57,913 nt of DNA from Mangrovicoccus sp. Lineage in GTDB: Bacteria > Pseudomonadota > Alphaproteobacteria > Rhodobacterales > Rhodobacteraceae. The notes under the pieces were generated by a model that was not told the origin of the DNA, made no database searches, and saw only the letters and a program-made list of their open reading frames with translations. The translations under genes and the position numbers were made by a program. The DNA lies in NCBI GenBank assembly GCA_025800345.1, contig JAOXSB010000065.1, positions 1-57,913 of the forward strand. The letters run 5' to 3'. This document shows, in pieces, positions 9,257 through 17,649 of the stretch (position 1 is the first letter of the stretch; every line of letters begins with the position of its first letter).

Positions 9257-10092
9257 GCTGTTGGCAAACGGTGCAAGATTACGGGCTGCGCGCCATCGGC
9301 ATTGGCGAGCGGCTGCTGCCGCGCTCTGACATTACCCTATGCGAGCAATTCACCCTGATCGGCTCTGGCCTGATCTGGAATGTCTATTTCGGGGCTTTTG
9401 CTTTGGCCTTGGGGTTTTGCCTTTCCATCGCTGTGGCCTTGGGCAAGGCCAGCTCTAACCCGCTGCTGCGCAAACCCTGTGAATGGTTCATCTATTTGTT
9501 CCGGGGCTCGCCGCTCTTTATCCAGTTCTTCCTGGCCTATGAGGCCTTTGTGCTGCTGCCGCGCAATGGGATCGAGATCAATCTGCTGGTCACCCAAATC
9601 ACCGCTGAAACCGGTTGGCTGACCAAAGCCTGGGCAGGCGGCGTGATTGTGCTGTTTCTCAACACTTCCGCCTATGCGGGCGAGATTTTCTATGGCGCGC
9701 TGCGCTCTGTGCCCAAGGGCGATCTAGAAGCGGCAGATGCGTATGGCATGACCGGCTGGAGCAAATTTCGGCGGGTAACGCTGCCCTCGATGCTGCGGCT
9801 GGGTTGGCCATCCTACACCAATGAAGCGATCTTTCTGTTTCATGCCACAACGTTGGTATTTTTCTCGGGCTTTCCCGCCTGGCGGCAACAGGGCGATGCG
9901 CTTTATTACGCCAAATACCTGGCGGATAAGACCTTTAACCCATTCGTGCCCTATCCGATCATCGCAGGCTATTTCATCTTGCTCACCTTGCTGCTGATCT
10001 GGGGCTTTGGCCGGGTGAACAAACGGCTGAACCGTCATTTGACACCTGAGACACGGCCCCGGCTGAAGCTACGGCTGCAATTGGTACGGTGA
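9253..10092 (+). CDS. ABC transporter permease (HisM-like)
   Basis: Second membrane subunit, 279 residues, with multiple hydrophobic helices. Conserved YLFRGSPLFIQFFLAYEAF precedes the EAA coupling loop EAADAYGMTGWSKFRRVTLP. The start at 9253 overlaps the stop of the first permease, implying coupled translation of the heterodimer. The glutamine synthetase-like gene begins 4 bases after its stop, so the importer and the ligase are almost certainly one transcription unit. That proximity is the main reason to think the imported compound is the ligase substrate. Confidence 0.92.
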   Translation: MSCWQTVQDYGLRAIGIGERLLPRSDITLCEQFTLIGSGLIWNVYFGAFALALGFCLSIAVALGKASSNPLLRKPCEWFIYLFRGSPLFIQFFLAYEAFVLLPRNGIEINLLVTQITAETGWLTKAWAGGVIVLFLNTSAYAGEIFYGALRSVPKGDLEAADAYGMTGWSKFRRVTLPSMLRLGWPSYTNEAIFLFHATTLVFFSGFPAWRQQGDALYYAKYLADKTFNPFVPYPIIAGYFILLTLLLIWGFGRVNKRLNRHLTPETRPRLKLRLQLVR

Positions 10093-10096
10093 CCCC

Positions 10097-11404
10097 ATGA
10101 GCCCAGAGGATAGCCCCCCCACCAGCCTGCGCGCCGTTTGCTCTGATCTCAATGGGCAAATGCGCGGCAAACGCATGGGCGGAGATCAATTGCCCAAGAT
10201 CGAATTCACTGGCTTGCGCATGCCGCTATCGTGCCAAAATCTCGATCTTTGGGGCGAAGACATCCTGGGCTCGCCTTTGGTTTTCGCTAGCGGCGATGCT
10301 GATGGGCAATTGCGCGTCACCGAGCGCGGATCTGTCCCGGCCCCCTGGCTGAGCGCGGGCAGCGAAATCCTGCCCATGTGGATGTTCACCGATGGCGGCG
10401 CGCCTTTTGGCGGCGATCCCCGCCATGCGTTAGCGCGGGTGATTGAACGGTTCCAACGCTTGGGTTGGAAACCCGTGGCGGCGATGGAGCTGGAATTTAC
10501 CTTTCTCGATCCCGGCAGCCTAGATCCCAGCCCTGCGCCGGGCTGTGAAATCGCCAGCCAAGTTCTGGGCATGGAACAGCTTGATCGCTATGCGGCGCTG
10601 TTTGACGAGATTTTCGCCGGGGCCGAAACCATGGGCATTCGCGCCCAGGGCGCAATCTCCGAAGGCGGTTTGGGCCAATTCGAGATCAATCTGGAACATT
10701 GCGCGGCCATGCGCATGGCCGATGACACTTGGCTGATGAAGCAATTGATCCGCGGCATTGCCCAAAAACACGGGCTGATCGCCAGTTTCATGGCCAAACC
10801 CTTTGCCGAGGGCGAGGGCAATTCCATGCATGGGCATGTCTCTTTGCTCGACCGCGAAGGGCGCAATCTGTTCGATAATGGGCTGCATAGCGGCAGCGGC
10901 GTGATGCATCGCGCGGTGGCAGGCTGTTTGGCCTGTATGCCCGCGGCCACGCTGATCTTTGCCCCTTGGGAGAACAGCTATTTGCGGATTTCACCGGGCA
11001 GCCATGCACCGACCGGCGCCTCTTGGGGCTATGAAAACCGCACCACCGCGATCCGCATTCCTGGCGGGGATCCTGCCGCACGGCGGATCGAGCACCGGGT
11101 GCCTGGGGCCGATGGCAATCCTTATCTGGTGCTGGCAGCGATTTTGGGCGCGATGCTGGTGGGGCTGGAAGACGAGCTTTCCCCGCCCGAGCCGATGATC
11201 GGCAATGCCTATGAACAGCGCCAATTGCATCTGCCCACCGATTGGGACAGCGCCATCACCCGTTTCAGTCAAAGCCCCAAAATGGCTCGGATTTTCTCGC
11301 CGCTGCTGATCGAGAATCTCACCGCCACCAAGCAACAAGAACAACGGCGCATGGCCGATCTTACCCCCAAAGCCCAATTGCGCGCTATGTTGCAAGCGGT
11401 CTAA
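10097..11404 (+). CDS. Glutamine synthetase-like gamma-glutamyl-amine ligase
   Basis: ATP-dependent ligase of the glutamine synthetase superfamily, 435 residues. Metal and substrate ligands are present: Glu131 and Glu133 in MELEF, Glu189 and Glu196 in SEGGLGQFEINLE, His245/His247 in GNSMHGH, the NSYLRISPG segment, WGYENR (310-315), and Glu332-x-Arg334 in RIEHR. The N-terminus has the family pattern SDLNGQMRGKR. I do not see the NLYDL adenylylation site of true GlnA. It therefore resembles PuuA/GlnA-homologue enzymes that join glutamate to an amine. The substrate is unknown. Placement next to an importer and an amidotransferase-like gene supports amine metabolism. Confidence 0.85.
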   Translation: MSPEDSPPTSLRAVCSDLNGQMRGKRMGGDQLPKIEFTGLRMPLSCQNLDLWGEDILGSPLVFASGDADGQLRVTERGSVPAPWLSAGSEILPMWMFTDGGAPFGGDPRHALARVIERFQRLGWKPVAAMELEFTFLDPGSLDPSPAPGCEIASQVLGMEQLDRYAALFDEIFAGAETMGIRAQGAISEGGLGQFEINLEHCAAMRMADDTWLMKQLIRGIAQKHGLIASFMAKPFAEGEGNSMHGHVSLLDREGRNLFDNGLHSGSGVMHRAVAGCLACMPAATLIFAPWENSYLRISPGSHAPTGASWGYENRTTAIRIPGGDPAARRIEHRVPGADGNPYLVLAAILGAMLVGLEDELSPPEPMIGNAYEQRQLHLPTDWDSAITRFSQSPKMARIFSPLLIENLTATKQQEQRRMADLTPKAQLRAMLQAV

Positions 11405-11438
11405 ATTCCCTTAACCCGTCTGATATCTACGAGTTCCC

Positions 11439-12146
11439 ATGAAAATCGGCCTTCTACAATGCGGGCGCACCGCCCCGACCATCTTGGAAAAATACGGCGA
11501 ATATGCCGATCTTTTCGCCCAGCTTTTGGCCGGGCCTGGGCGCGTGTTTCAAACCTGGCATGTGGTGGATTGCGATTTTCCGCAAAGCCCGCAAGCGGCA
11601 GATGCTTGGGTGCTCACCGGCTCGCCCCATGGGGTCTATGAAGATCACCCCTTCATTCCGCCGCTGGAAGAGTTCTTGCGCCAAGTGGTGGCCGCGCGCG
11701 TGCCGGTGGCCGGGATTTGCTTTGGCCATCAATTGCTGGCCCAAGCTCTGGGCGGCGAAGTGGTCAAACATCCTGGCGGTTGGCGGCTTGGGCCGCAAGA
11801 CTATGAGATCGAAGGCATAGATCGCCCGGTCACCTTGCATGCCTGGCACCAAGATCAGGTGATCCGCCCCCCAGAAGGCGCACGGGTCATCGCCACCGGG
11901 GTGGATTGTGCCGTGGCGGCCATGGCCATGGGCGATCACCTGCTCAGCCTGCAACCCCATCCGGAATTTCACGACGGGATCATCAATGAATTGATCACCA
12001 CCCGCCGAGATCTGCCCAGCATGAAAAACGCCCCAATCGCGGAAACCGAGGCCCGTATGGGCACAGCGATAGACCAAGATTGGGCGGCACAGATGATCGG
12101 TGCCTTTCTGGAAAAGGCCGCAAGCAGAGCCAAAGCTGCGGAATAA
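11439..12146 (+). CDS. Class I glutamine amidotransferase-like protein
   Basis: 235-residue cytosolic protein of the GATase1 superfamily (GMP-synthase-like). The triad is intact: Cys94 in AGICFGHQLLAQALGG, and His174 and Glu176 in LQPHPEF. No synthetase domain is attached. Following a glutamine synthetase-like ligase after 34 bases, it could hydrolyse a gamma-glutamyl amide product, as PuuD does in putrescine catabolism, or supply ammonia. The first is the better fit to the neighbourhood, but PuuD itself is a diverged relative, so this is an analogy rather than an orthology claim. Confidence 0.85.
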   Translation: MKIGLLQCGRTAPTILEKYGEYADLFAQLLAGPGRVFQTWHVVDCDFPQSPQAADAWVLTGSPHGVYEDHPFIPPLEEFLRQVVAARVPVAGICFGHQLLAQALGGEVVKHPGGWRLGPQDYEIEGIDRPVTLHAWHQDQVIRPPEGARVIATGVDCAVAAMAMGDHLLSLQPHPEFHDGIINELITTRRDLPSMKNAPIAETEARMGTAIDQDWAAQMIGAFLEKAASRAKAAE

Positions 12147-12241
12147 GCCCGCCCATGACCAGGTGGTTTGATCACTGTCATGGTAATGTCACCGAGATTT
12201 GGTTATGGATTTCCTGAAATTCTTTTTCGGGAAACCAGAAA

Positions 12242-13450
12242 ATGCCCAAAGACGTGATGGCCCAGACCCAGACCCCTTTGCCGGACACGGCCCAGGCAGA
12301 GCCTATCCCTGCCGCCGCGCAAGAAGCGGTGGAAGAGCTGCTGCGCTCGGGCGATCTGTTTCGCTACACCTCCGGAGCCAATGCGCCGGTCACCCTGCTA
12401 GAGCAAGAATTCGCCCAGATGATGGGTGTGCCCTATGCGCTGGCGGTGGCCTCTTGTTCGGCGGCGCTGTTTCTGTCGCTCAAAGCGCTTGATCTGCCCG
12501 CCGGGGCCAAAGTGTTGATCCCGGCCTTTACCTTTGGCGCGGTGCCCTCAGCAGTGGTGCATGCGGATTGCGTGCCCGTCTTGGTGGAATGCGGCGCGAA
12601 TTACCGGATCGATCTGGAGGATTACGCGGCGAAATTGGATCAAGGGGTGGATGCGGTTCTTATCAGCCATATGCGTGGCCACACTTCGGATATGGATGCG
12701 ATACTGCAATTGGCCGAAGCCCGCGGCCTGCCGGTGATCGAAGATGCCGCCCATTCCCTGGGCACGCTTTGGAACGGGCGCAAAATCGGCACTTTGGGCA
12801 AAATCGGCTGTTTCTCTTTCCAATCCTATAAGCTGCTCAATGCGGGCGAAGGCGGGATGCTGATCACCGATGATCCCGAGATCGCCGCCCGCGCCGTGAT
12901 CATGTCCGGGGCCTATGAGCATAATTGGCGCAAACACGCCCTAGTGGGGCCGCATTTCGAGCGCTGGCAGAACCAATTGCCACTATACAACACGCGCCTG
13001 GGCAATCTCCCGGCGGCGGTGATCCGCCCGCAATTGGACGAGCTAGACCGCCGGGTGCGCGATGGCCGCGCCAATCACGATTACGTGGCCGCCAAGCTGA
13101 ACACCTCGCCGGTGCTGCATGTGCCCGCCCCCCTGCCCAGTGAGACCCGTGCCCCGGATTCGATCCAATTCAATCTGGTGGGACTGGATGAGGCCGGCAT
13201 CACCCGCTTTGCCGAACGGGCCGAAGCCCTGGGCCTGCCGGTGCAAATCTTTGGCCGCTCAACCGATAATGCGCGCGCTTTCTGGAATTGGCAGTTTTTG
13301 GGGACCATCCCCGAGCTTCCCAAAACCCGTGCCATGCTGATGCAAGCTTGCGATATTCGCCTGCCTGCGCGGCTGACCCGCGCAGAGTGTGATGCCATTG
13401 CCGATGTGCTTCTGGCAGCGGCGGCAGAGGTCGCGCCCGTGGCCGCCTGA
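12242..13450 (+). CDS. DegT/DnrJ/EryC1/StrS family PLP aminotransferase
   Basis: 402-residue fold-type I PLP enzyme. The Schiff-base lysine is Lys197 in FSFQSYKLLNAGEGGML, the PLP-ring aspartate is Asp168 in IEDAAHS, and the N-terminal RYTSGANAPVTLLEQEF and LFLSLKALDLPAG segments match the family. Most relatives aminate keto-sugar nucleotides, but none of the expected sugar-nucleotide genes are nearby. It instead follows a ligase/amidotransferase pair. Start at 12242; the in-frame ATG at 12257 is an alternative. It could serve as the transaminase step of the same pathway. Substrate unknown. Confidence 0.88.
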   Translation: MPKDVMAQTQTPLPDTAQAEPIPAAAQEAVEELLRSGDLFRYTSGANAPVTLLEQEFAQMMGVPYALAVASCSAALFLSLKALDLPAGAKVLIPAFTFGAVPSAVVHADCVPVLVECGANYRIDLEDYAAKLDQGVDAVLISHMRGHTSDMDAILQLAEARGLPVIEDAAHSLGTLWNGRKIGTLGKIGCFSFQSYKLLNAGEGGMLITDDPEIAARAVIMSGAYEHNWRKHALVGPHFERWQNQLPLYNTRLGNLPAAVIRPQLDELDRRVRDGRANHDYVAAKLNTSPVLHVPAPLPSETRAPDSIQFNLVGLDEAGITRFAERAEALGLPVQIFGRSTDNARAFWNWQFLGTIPELPKTRAMLMQACDIRLPARLTRAECDAIADVLLAAAAEVAPVAA

Positions 13451-13492
13451 GCCCTCTTGCTCTAGGGGCCGTGCCATGATCTGGCTCGGCCT

Positions 13493-14326
13493 ATGACTCG
13501 TTCTATTTTGATCACTGGTTGCAGCTCTGGCATCGGCTATGACGCGGCCCATCGTTTGTCTGCTATGGGCTGGCAGGTTCTGGCAACCTGCCGCAAGCCT
13601 GAGGATTGCGAACGGCTTTTGGGCGAGGGGTTGGAAAGCTTTCCCCTGGATTACGCCGATCCTCAATCGATCCGCGATGGGGTGGCCGAAACCCTGGCGC
13701 GCACTGGCGGGCGGCTTGATGCGCTGTTCAATAACGGCGCCTGGGCCCTGCCCGGCGCTGCCGAAGACCTGCCCCGCGAAGGGCTGCGCGCCATTTTCGA
13801 GGCCAATGTCTTTGGCTGGCATGATCTGACCCAACAGGTGATCCCCACCATGCGCGCCCAGGGTCATGGGCGGATCATCCAAAACTCTTCGGTGCTTGGT
13901 TTTGTCTCGTTCAATTGGCGCGGGGCCTATAGCGCCACCAAATACGCCATCGAAGGGCTCAGCGACGCCCTGCGCCTTGAGATGGCCGATACGGGCATTG
14001 ATGTGGTGCTGATCCAACCTGGCCCGATCGCCACTAAAATCCGGGAAAACTCGATCGATAATTTCGAGCGCTGGATCGATTGGGAAGGCTCAGCGCGGGT
14101 AGAGCAATATCGCGACACTTTGCTGAAAAGGCTATATGTACCTTCATCGGGCAAGGATAAATTCGAGCTGCCCGCCTCGGCGGTCACCGATGTCTTGATC
14201 AAAGCGCTGGAGGCGAAAAGGCCGCGAGCGCGGTATCGGGTGACCACCCCCACCAAAATCCTTTCCGTGGCCAAGCGGATTTTGCCCGGCCGCATGCTGG
14301 ACCATGTGCTGTCCAAAGCCAGTTGA
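13493..14326 (+). CDS. Classical short-chain dehydrogenase/reductase
   Basis: 277-residue NAD(P)-dependent oxidoreductase. The cofactor motif ITGCSSGIG is at 7-15, NNGA at 80-83, catalytic Ser near 132-133 in QNSSVLG, and Tyr146-x3-Lys150 in YSATK. PGPIAT follows the active site as usual. The C-terminal half (about 230-277) contains KRPRARYRVTTPTKIL, seen in SDR members close to retinol-dehydrogenase-like and 17-beta-type enzymes. Substrate unknown. It lies 42 bases after the DegT gene on the same strand, and its stop overlaps the TTG start of the next gene. Confidence 0.88.
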   Translation: MTRSILITGCSSGIGYDAAHRLSAMGWQVLATCRKPEDCERLLGEGLESFPLDYADPQSIRDGVAETLARTGGRLDALFNNGAWALPGAAEDLPREGLRAIFEANVFGWHDLTQQVIPTMRAQGHGRIIQNSSVLGFVSFNWRGAYSATKYAIEGLSDALRLEMADTGIDVVLIQPGPIATKIRENSIDNFERWIDWEGSARVEQYRDTLLKRLYVPSSGKDKFELPASAVTDVLIKALEAKRPRARYRVTTPTKILSVAKRILPGRMLDHVLSKAS

Positions 14327-14889
14327 GCTGCAAATCGCGCCTCCGGCCCCAAGCATGGGCATTGGCTTTTGGCCTTGCCCTAGCCGGGTGCAGCGCCCCG
14401 GGGCCAGAGCCCGCAACGCCGATCACTGTCGAAACAAACCTATTGGCCGATGAGATCGCGGCTATGGGGCCAGGCGTTGATCGCAATGAGGCCCGCCGGG
14501 CTGCGGATCTGGCGCTCAACACCAGCCGCGATTTGGCCCTAGCCTATGAGGTCAGCGACCCGCCGCTGATCCATAACAGCAAGGTCAATCTGGGGCTGCG
14601 CCCGAGGGGGCTATGCTATCACTGGGCCGATGATCTGGAAACGGCACTGGCCGCAGAAAGATTTCACAGCCTGTCGCTACACCGGGCCATCGCCAATGCG
14701 GATAATCCCTTTCGCATTGAGCATAGCACAGTGATTCTCTCGGCCCGCGGCGCAAAAATGGAAGACGGGATCGTGCTTGATCCCTGGCGCAGCGGAGGCG
14801 ATTTGTTTTGGGCTCCAGTGGCGCAAGATGAAGCCTATCGCTGGCAGCCACGGGCCGAGGTTTTCGCCGCCAAAGCCGCAGGCAAATAA
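14323..14889 (+). CDS. Putative lipoprotein of unknown function
   Basis: 188 residues starting at TTG 14323, overlapping the SDR stop (TTGA). A signal peptide ends in a lipobox LALAGC (Cys about residue 24), so the mature protein should be lipid-anchored. The body contains RPRGLCYHWADDLETALA and a later LDPWRSGGDLFW segment. I do not recognise a named family with certainty. No in-frame ATG fits before the signal peptide, so the TTG start is required to keep the lipobox. It ends the plus-strand block and is convergent with the LysR gene 18 bases away. Confidence 0.8.
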   Translation: MSCKSRLRPQAWALAFGLALAGCSAPGPEPATPITVETNLLADEIAAMGPGVDRNEARRAADLALNTSRDLALAYEVSDPPLIHNSKVNLGLRPRGLCYHWADDLETALAAERFHSLSLHRAIANADNPFRIEHSTVILSARGAKMEDGIVLDPWRSGGDLFWAPVAQDEAYRWQPRAEVFAAKAAGK

Positions 14890-14907
14890 CGCACAGCAAG
14901 GCTGTGC

Positions 14908-15873
14908 CTAATGCTCTAGCACTCGCAAATCCGGCGCGAGCCAGGGACATAGCGCGATCGCAGGCTCTACGATCTGCGCGGCAAGAATGCGGCGCAGCCG
15001 CGCGGCCACATCCAAAGGCAGATCCCCCAGCACCCCGCGACGGGCCACCAGCGTGACCACCCGCCCCAATGCCGGGCCGGGCAGCGGCGCCATCATGGTC
15101 TCGGAATGGAACCGCTGGGCCCGCAAATAGCCCAAAGGCGTGAGGATGGTCCAACCAGCGCCATTTGCCACCATGGAGAGGATCGCGTGATAGCTATCCA
15201 TCTCAAAGCGCGAGGTCGGCGGCACCGATTGCCGAGCCAAATGCGCCGCGATCTGCCGCCCCATGTGATGGCGCTGAGTATAGCCGATCAGCGGTAAATC
15301 CTGCAGATCAGCAAAGCTTTCCGGCGCGGCGCGCCCCTGCGGCAGGGCCAAAACAAAAGGTTCGGCCAACAATGGATGGGCCTCGCAATCAGACCCTGCC
15401 GCCCCGGTTTCTGCGGCCACGATCATATCCAGCGCCCGGTCTTCGAGCAGATCATACAGCCGGTGGCTCGGCCCAGTTTCGAGCAAGAATTGTGACCGGC
15501 TTAGCTCTGCCCCCATCTGGGTCAACAGCGCCGGGGTCACATCCGCATCGAAATCCTCGATCACCCCAAGGCGAAAACGGCTGAGCGCCGAAAGATCGCG
15601 CATGGCCAATTCCGCGCGGGCCTGGGCCGCCTCATCCAAAATCACCCGCGCCCGGCGGCGAAAGCTTTCCCCGGCTGGGGTAAGGCGCAAGGGCCGAGCA
15701 CTGCGATCCAGCAGCACCGCCCCAAGCGCCGTTTCAAGATTGGTCAATTGGCTCGAAACCGCCGAAACACTGGCCCCCACCCGGCGCGCGGCTGCCGAGA
15801 TTGTGCCTTCCTCGGCGATGGCGACGAAAATCTCGATCCCCCAAAGGCTGAGACGTCCGGGAGTATCAACCAT
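14908..15873 (-). CDS. LysR-family transcriptional regulator
   Basis: 321-residue DNA-binding regulator. The N-terminal winged helix-turn-helix spans about residues 8-68 (FVAIAEEGTISAAARRVGAS, then SQLTNLETALGAVLLDRS), followed by a linker and a periplasmic-binding-like effector domain. The first residues MVDTPGRLSLWGIEIFV match the LysR start. It is convergent with the amine-pathway block and is not divergent from any obvious target gene, so its regulon cannot be predicted from location. The effector is unknown. Confidence 0.93.
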   Translation of the reverse strand: MVDTPGRLSLWGIEIFVAIAEEGTISAAARRVGASVSAVSSQLTNLETALGAVLLDRSARPLRLTPAGESFRRRARVILDEAAQARAELAMRDLSALSRFRLGVIEDFDADVTPALLTQMGAELSRSQFLLETGPSHRLYDLLEDRALDMIVAAETGAAGSDCEAHPLLAEPFVLALPQGRAAPESFADLQDLPLIGYTQRHHMGRQIAAHLARQSVPPTSRFEMDSYHAILSMVANGAGWTILTPLGYLRAQRFHSETMMAPLPGPALGRVVTLVARRGVLGDLPLDVAARLRRILAAQIVEPAIALCPWLAPDLRVLEH

Positions 15874-15971
15874 AGCGGGCCTCTTGATTGGCGCACGGGC
15901 ACTGCCCCGGCAGGATGAGAAGATAAGGCAGCCCTAACGCAAATCGCCCGCGGTCAAAACAGCCATCTAGC

Positions 15972-16718
15972 TCAGTGCTTGCGCCGCATAAAACGCGGCA
16001 TAGCCCGGAGCATATTCCCCTTGGTCAGCCAAGCAATTCCAAAGGCCCAAACCCCCAGGGATTCGAGCCAAAAAACAATGTTGCGTGCATCCAATGCCCG
16101 GCCCAAGCTGGTATCGCGGATCAACAAAAACAGGCCCAAAGCCAGCATCGCAAAGACGATCGCTGCGCCGCAAATCGTATAGGTCACATCCCCATATGAG
16201 GCGAAACGCTTGATCTCGCCAGCCGCATTCTTTGGAAAAAGGAAAAAGCAAAACAGCGCCATACAGGCGAAAAACACGGCCGCACACAGGAAATGCACAT
16301 ACCCAAATGGGCCGCACCAATGAAAGATGACCCCCTGCGGCGGGGCGGGCAGCATCCGGATCGGGCAATCTGAGGGCGCCGTCGAGAACAGCGCCACGCC
16401 AATGGCCGCCACCCCTGCAATGGTGGAGACCCAATAATCGCTGAGCCGATCACCTTGCTGGGGCAGATGGCCCACATAAGCGATTAGGAACACCCCGATG
16501 GCCGCCAAAATCCCCACCAAGATGTCGCCCATCACCGTGTGATAAAACATGGAGATAGAGCCCTGCATCTGGATCTTCGGGCTCACACGCGCCGCCGCGA
16601 AAAGTAAAATGGGCAGGCTCAACCCCAATAACCCCACGCCCCGGCGCAGCGCCAAAAAGGCTGCCACAAGCTCAGTATCATTGGCTGAACATGGATGCTG
16701 ACGTGCTTTTTCGAACAT
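15972..16718 (-). CDS. Integral membrane protein of unknown function
   Basis: 248 residues with six or seven hydrophobic segments, for example LLGLSLPILLFAAARV, YVHFLCAAVFFACMALFCFF and TICGAAIVFAMLALGLFLLI. Conserved-looking soluble features include FYHTVMGDILVGILAAIG, which resembles the start of small DUF998-like membrane proteins, and a cysteine-containing loop (SDCPIRMLP). The C-terminus is basic (MPRFMRRKH). Neighbouring genes give no clear functional link. No motif that would show transport or catalysis is visible to me. Confidence 0.75.
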   Translation of the reverse strand: MFEKARQHPCSANDTELVAAFLALRRGVGLLGLSLPILLFAAARVSPKIQMQGSISMFYHTVMGDILVGILAAIGVFLIAYVGHLPQQGDRLSDYWVSTIAGVAAIGVALFSTAPSDCPIRMLPAPPQGVIFHWCGPFGYVHFLCAAVFFACMALFCFFLFPKNAAGEIKRFASYGDVTYTICGAAIVFAMLALGLFLLIRDTSLGRALDARNIVFWLESLGVWAFGIAWLTKGNMLRAMPRFMRRKH

Positions 16719-16831
16719 GCGCCCCTCATAGATCGCGGCTTAGTCCAAGCCGGTCCATTGGGGTGAAAATAACACAATCGGCGCGCAATCCCTAGAAAAG
16801 CGCGCCGCTGAGCCACAAAGCCTGCGTGAAC

Positions 16832-16852
16832 AGAGCCCAATCACAGGGCTCT
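16832..16852. other. Inverted repeat downstream of phaR
   Basis: AGAGCCC (16832-16838), 7-base loop, GGGCTCT (16846-16852): a perfect 7-bp hairpin 12 bases past the phaR stop on the minus strand. No convincing T-run follows (GTTC on the minus strand), so terminator function is weakly supported. Confidence 0.4.
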
Positions 16853-16863
16853 AATAGGTGAAT

Positions 16864-17463
16864 TTAGCTTTCTGGATCGCTTTCAAGCTTGGCCAATTTG
16901 CCCTGAAGCTCCGCAAGCTGCTGTTTGATCTGATCCAAATCACCTTCGGACTCGCCATGGGCTTCAGCGCCCTCGGCTGCGGTGTCCACATCGCCAGAAT
17001 TCGGGCCAGTGGCCGCACCGGGCCAGCCGGGCAACATCGAAGTGAGAAAGGCTTTTTGCTGGCGCTGCATCGCCTCGATCCCCGCAGACATGGGGTTCAT
17101 CGGCCCAGGCATGGTGGAGAAATTCTCCATCATTTTGGACTGACCATCGCGCAGCATCTCAAAGGACATGGCCAAGAATTGCGGCACCACGCTTTGGGCT
17201 TGGCTGGTATAGCTGCGCACCAGATCCGTGAGCACGCCGATGGGCAAAACGCTCTCGCCCTTGCTTTCATGCTCGGCGATGATTTGCAGCAAATATTGCC
17301 GGGTCAGATCATCACCGCTTTTGAGATCAACGATTTTGACCTCGCGCCCATCGCGGATGAAACGGGCGATATCTTCCAGCGTTACGTAATCGCTGGTTTC
17401 CGTATTATAGAGCCTGCGGCTTGCGTAGCGCTTGATCAGCAGCGGCGTGTCGGTGTCTGCCAA
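16864..17463 (-). CDS. phaR: Polyhydroxyalkanoate synthesis repressor PhaR
   Basis: DNA-binding repressor that also binds PHB, controlling phasin and granule genes. The N-terminal accumulation-regulator domain is unmistakable (LLIKRYASRRLYNTETSDYV, then LEDIARFIRDGREVKIVD), followed by a second PHB-binding region and a Gln/Lys-rich C-terminal helix. The TTG at 17463 is chosen because conserved sequence starts directly after it and a G-rich stretch precedes it; a TTG at 17478 is an alternative, and no in-frame ATG or GTG is close to the conserved start. Length 199 residues. It lies downstream of phaP behind a terminator, so it may have partly independent transcription. Confidence 0.93.
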   Translation of the reverse strand: MADTDTPLLIKRYASRRLYNTETSDYVTLEDIARFIRDGREVKIVDLKSGDDLTRQYLLQIIAEHESKGESVLPIGVLTDLVRSYTSQAQSVVPQFLAMSFEMLRDGQSKMMENFSTMPGPMNPMSAGIEAMQRQQKAFLTSMLPGWPGAATGPNSGDVDTAAEGAEAHGESEGDLDQIKQQLAELQGKLAKLESDPES

Positions 17464-17510
17464 AGCTTGGCCCCCCAAAATGCATCGTGCAGAATAGCTT
17501 AGGCGAGCAA

Positions 17511-17546
17511 ACTGCAAAAAGAAAGGGCAGGCTGCAGCCTGCCCTT
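17511..17546 (-). terminator. Rho-independent terminator of phaP
   Basis: A perfect 24-base palindrome (17523-17546, arms AAGGGCAGGC / GCCTGCCCTT around TGCA) is followed on the minus strand by TTTCTTTTT before 17511. This lies between phaP and phaR, so phasin mRNA should largely stop here, allowing phaP to be much more abundant than phaR. Confidence 0.85.
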
Positions 17547-17549
17547 GAG

Positions 17550-17584
17550 TTGGTGGATCCAGAGGGAGGAGCTAGATCCACCAA
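17550..17584 (-). repeat. 10-bp inverted repeat between phaP and its terminator
   Basis: TTGGTGGATC (17550-17559) and GATCCACCAA (17575-17584) are exact reverse complements around a 15-base loop. On the phaP transcript this would form a second hairpin just before the terminator, possibly protecting the 3' end. Confidence 0.55.
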
Positions 17585-17649
17585 ACTGACAACACTCGTT
17601 AATATCGTCGCGTCGAGCGCCTCAAAACACGAGGCGCTCACCAAACCGC

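Noticed and set aside
12205..12492. Open frame starting ATG 12205 overlapping the DegT gene
   Set aside because: After the first few codons the translation is an Arg/Gly/Ala-rich frame shift of the aminotransferase; no supporting motif.
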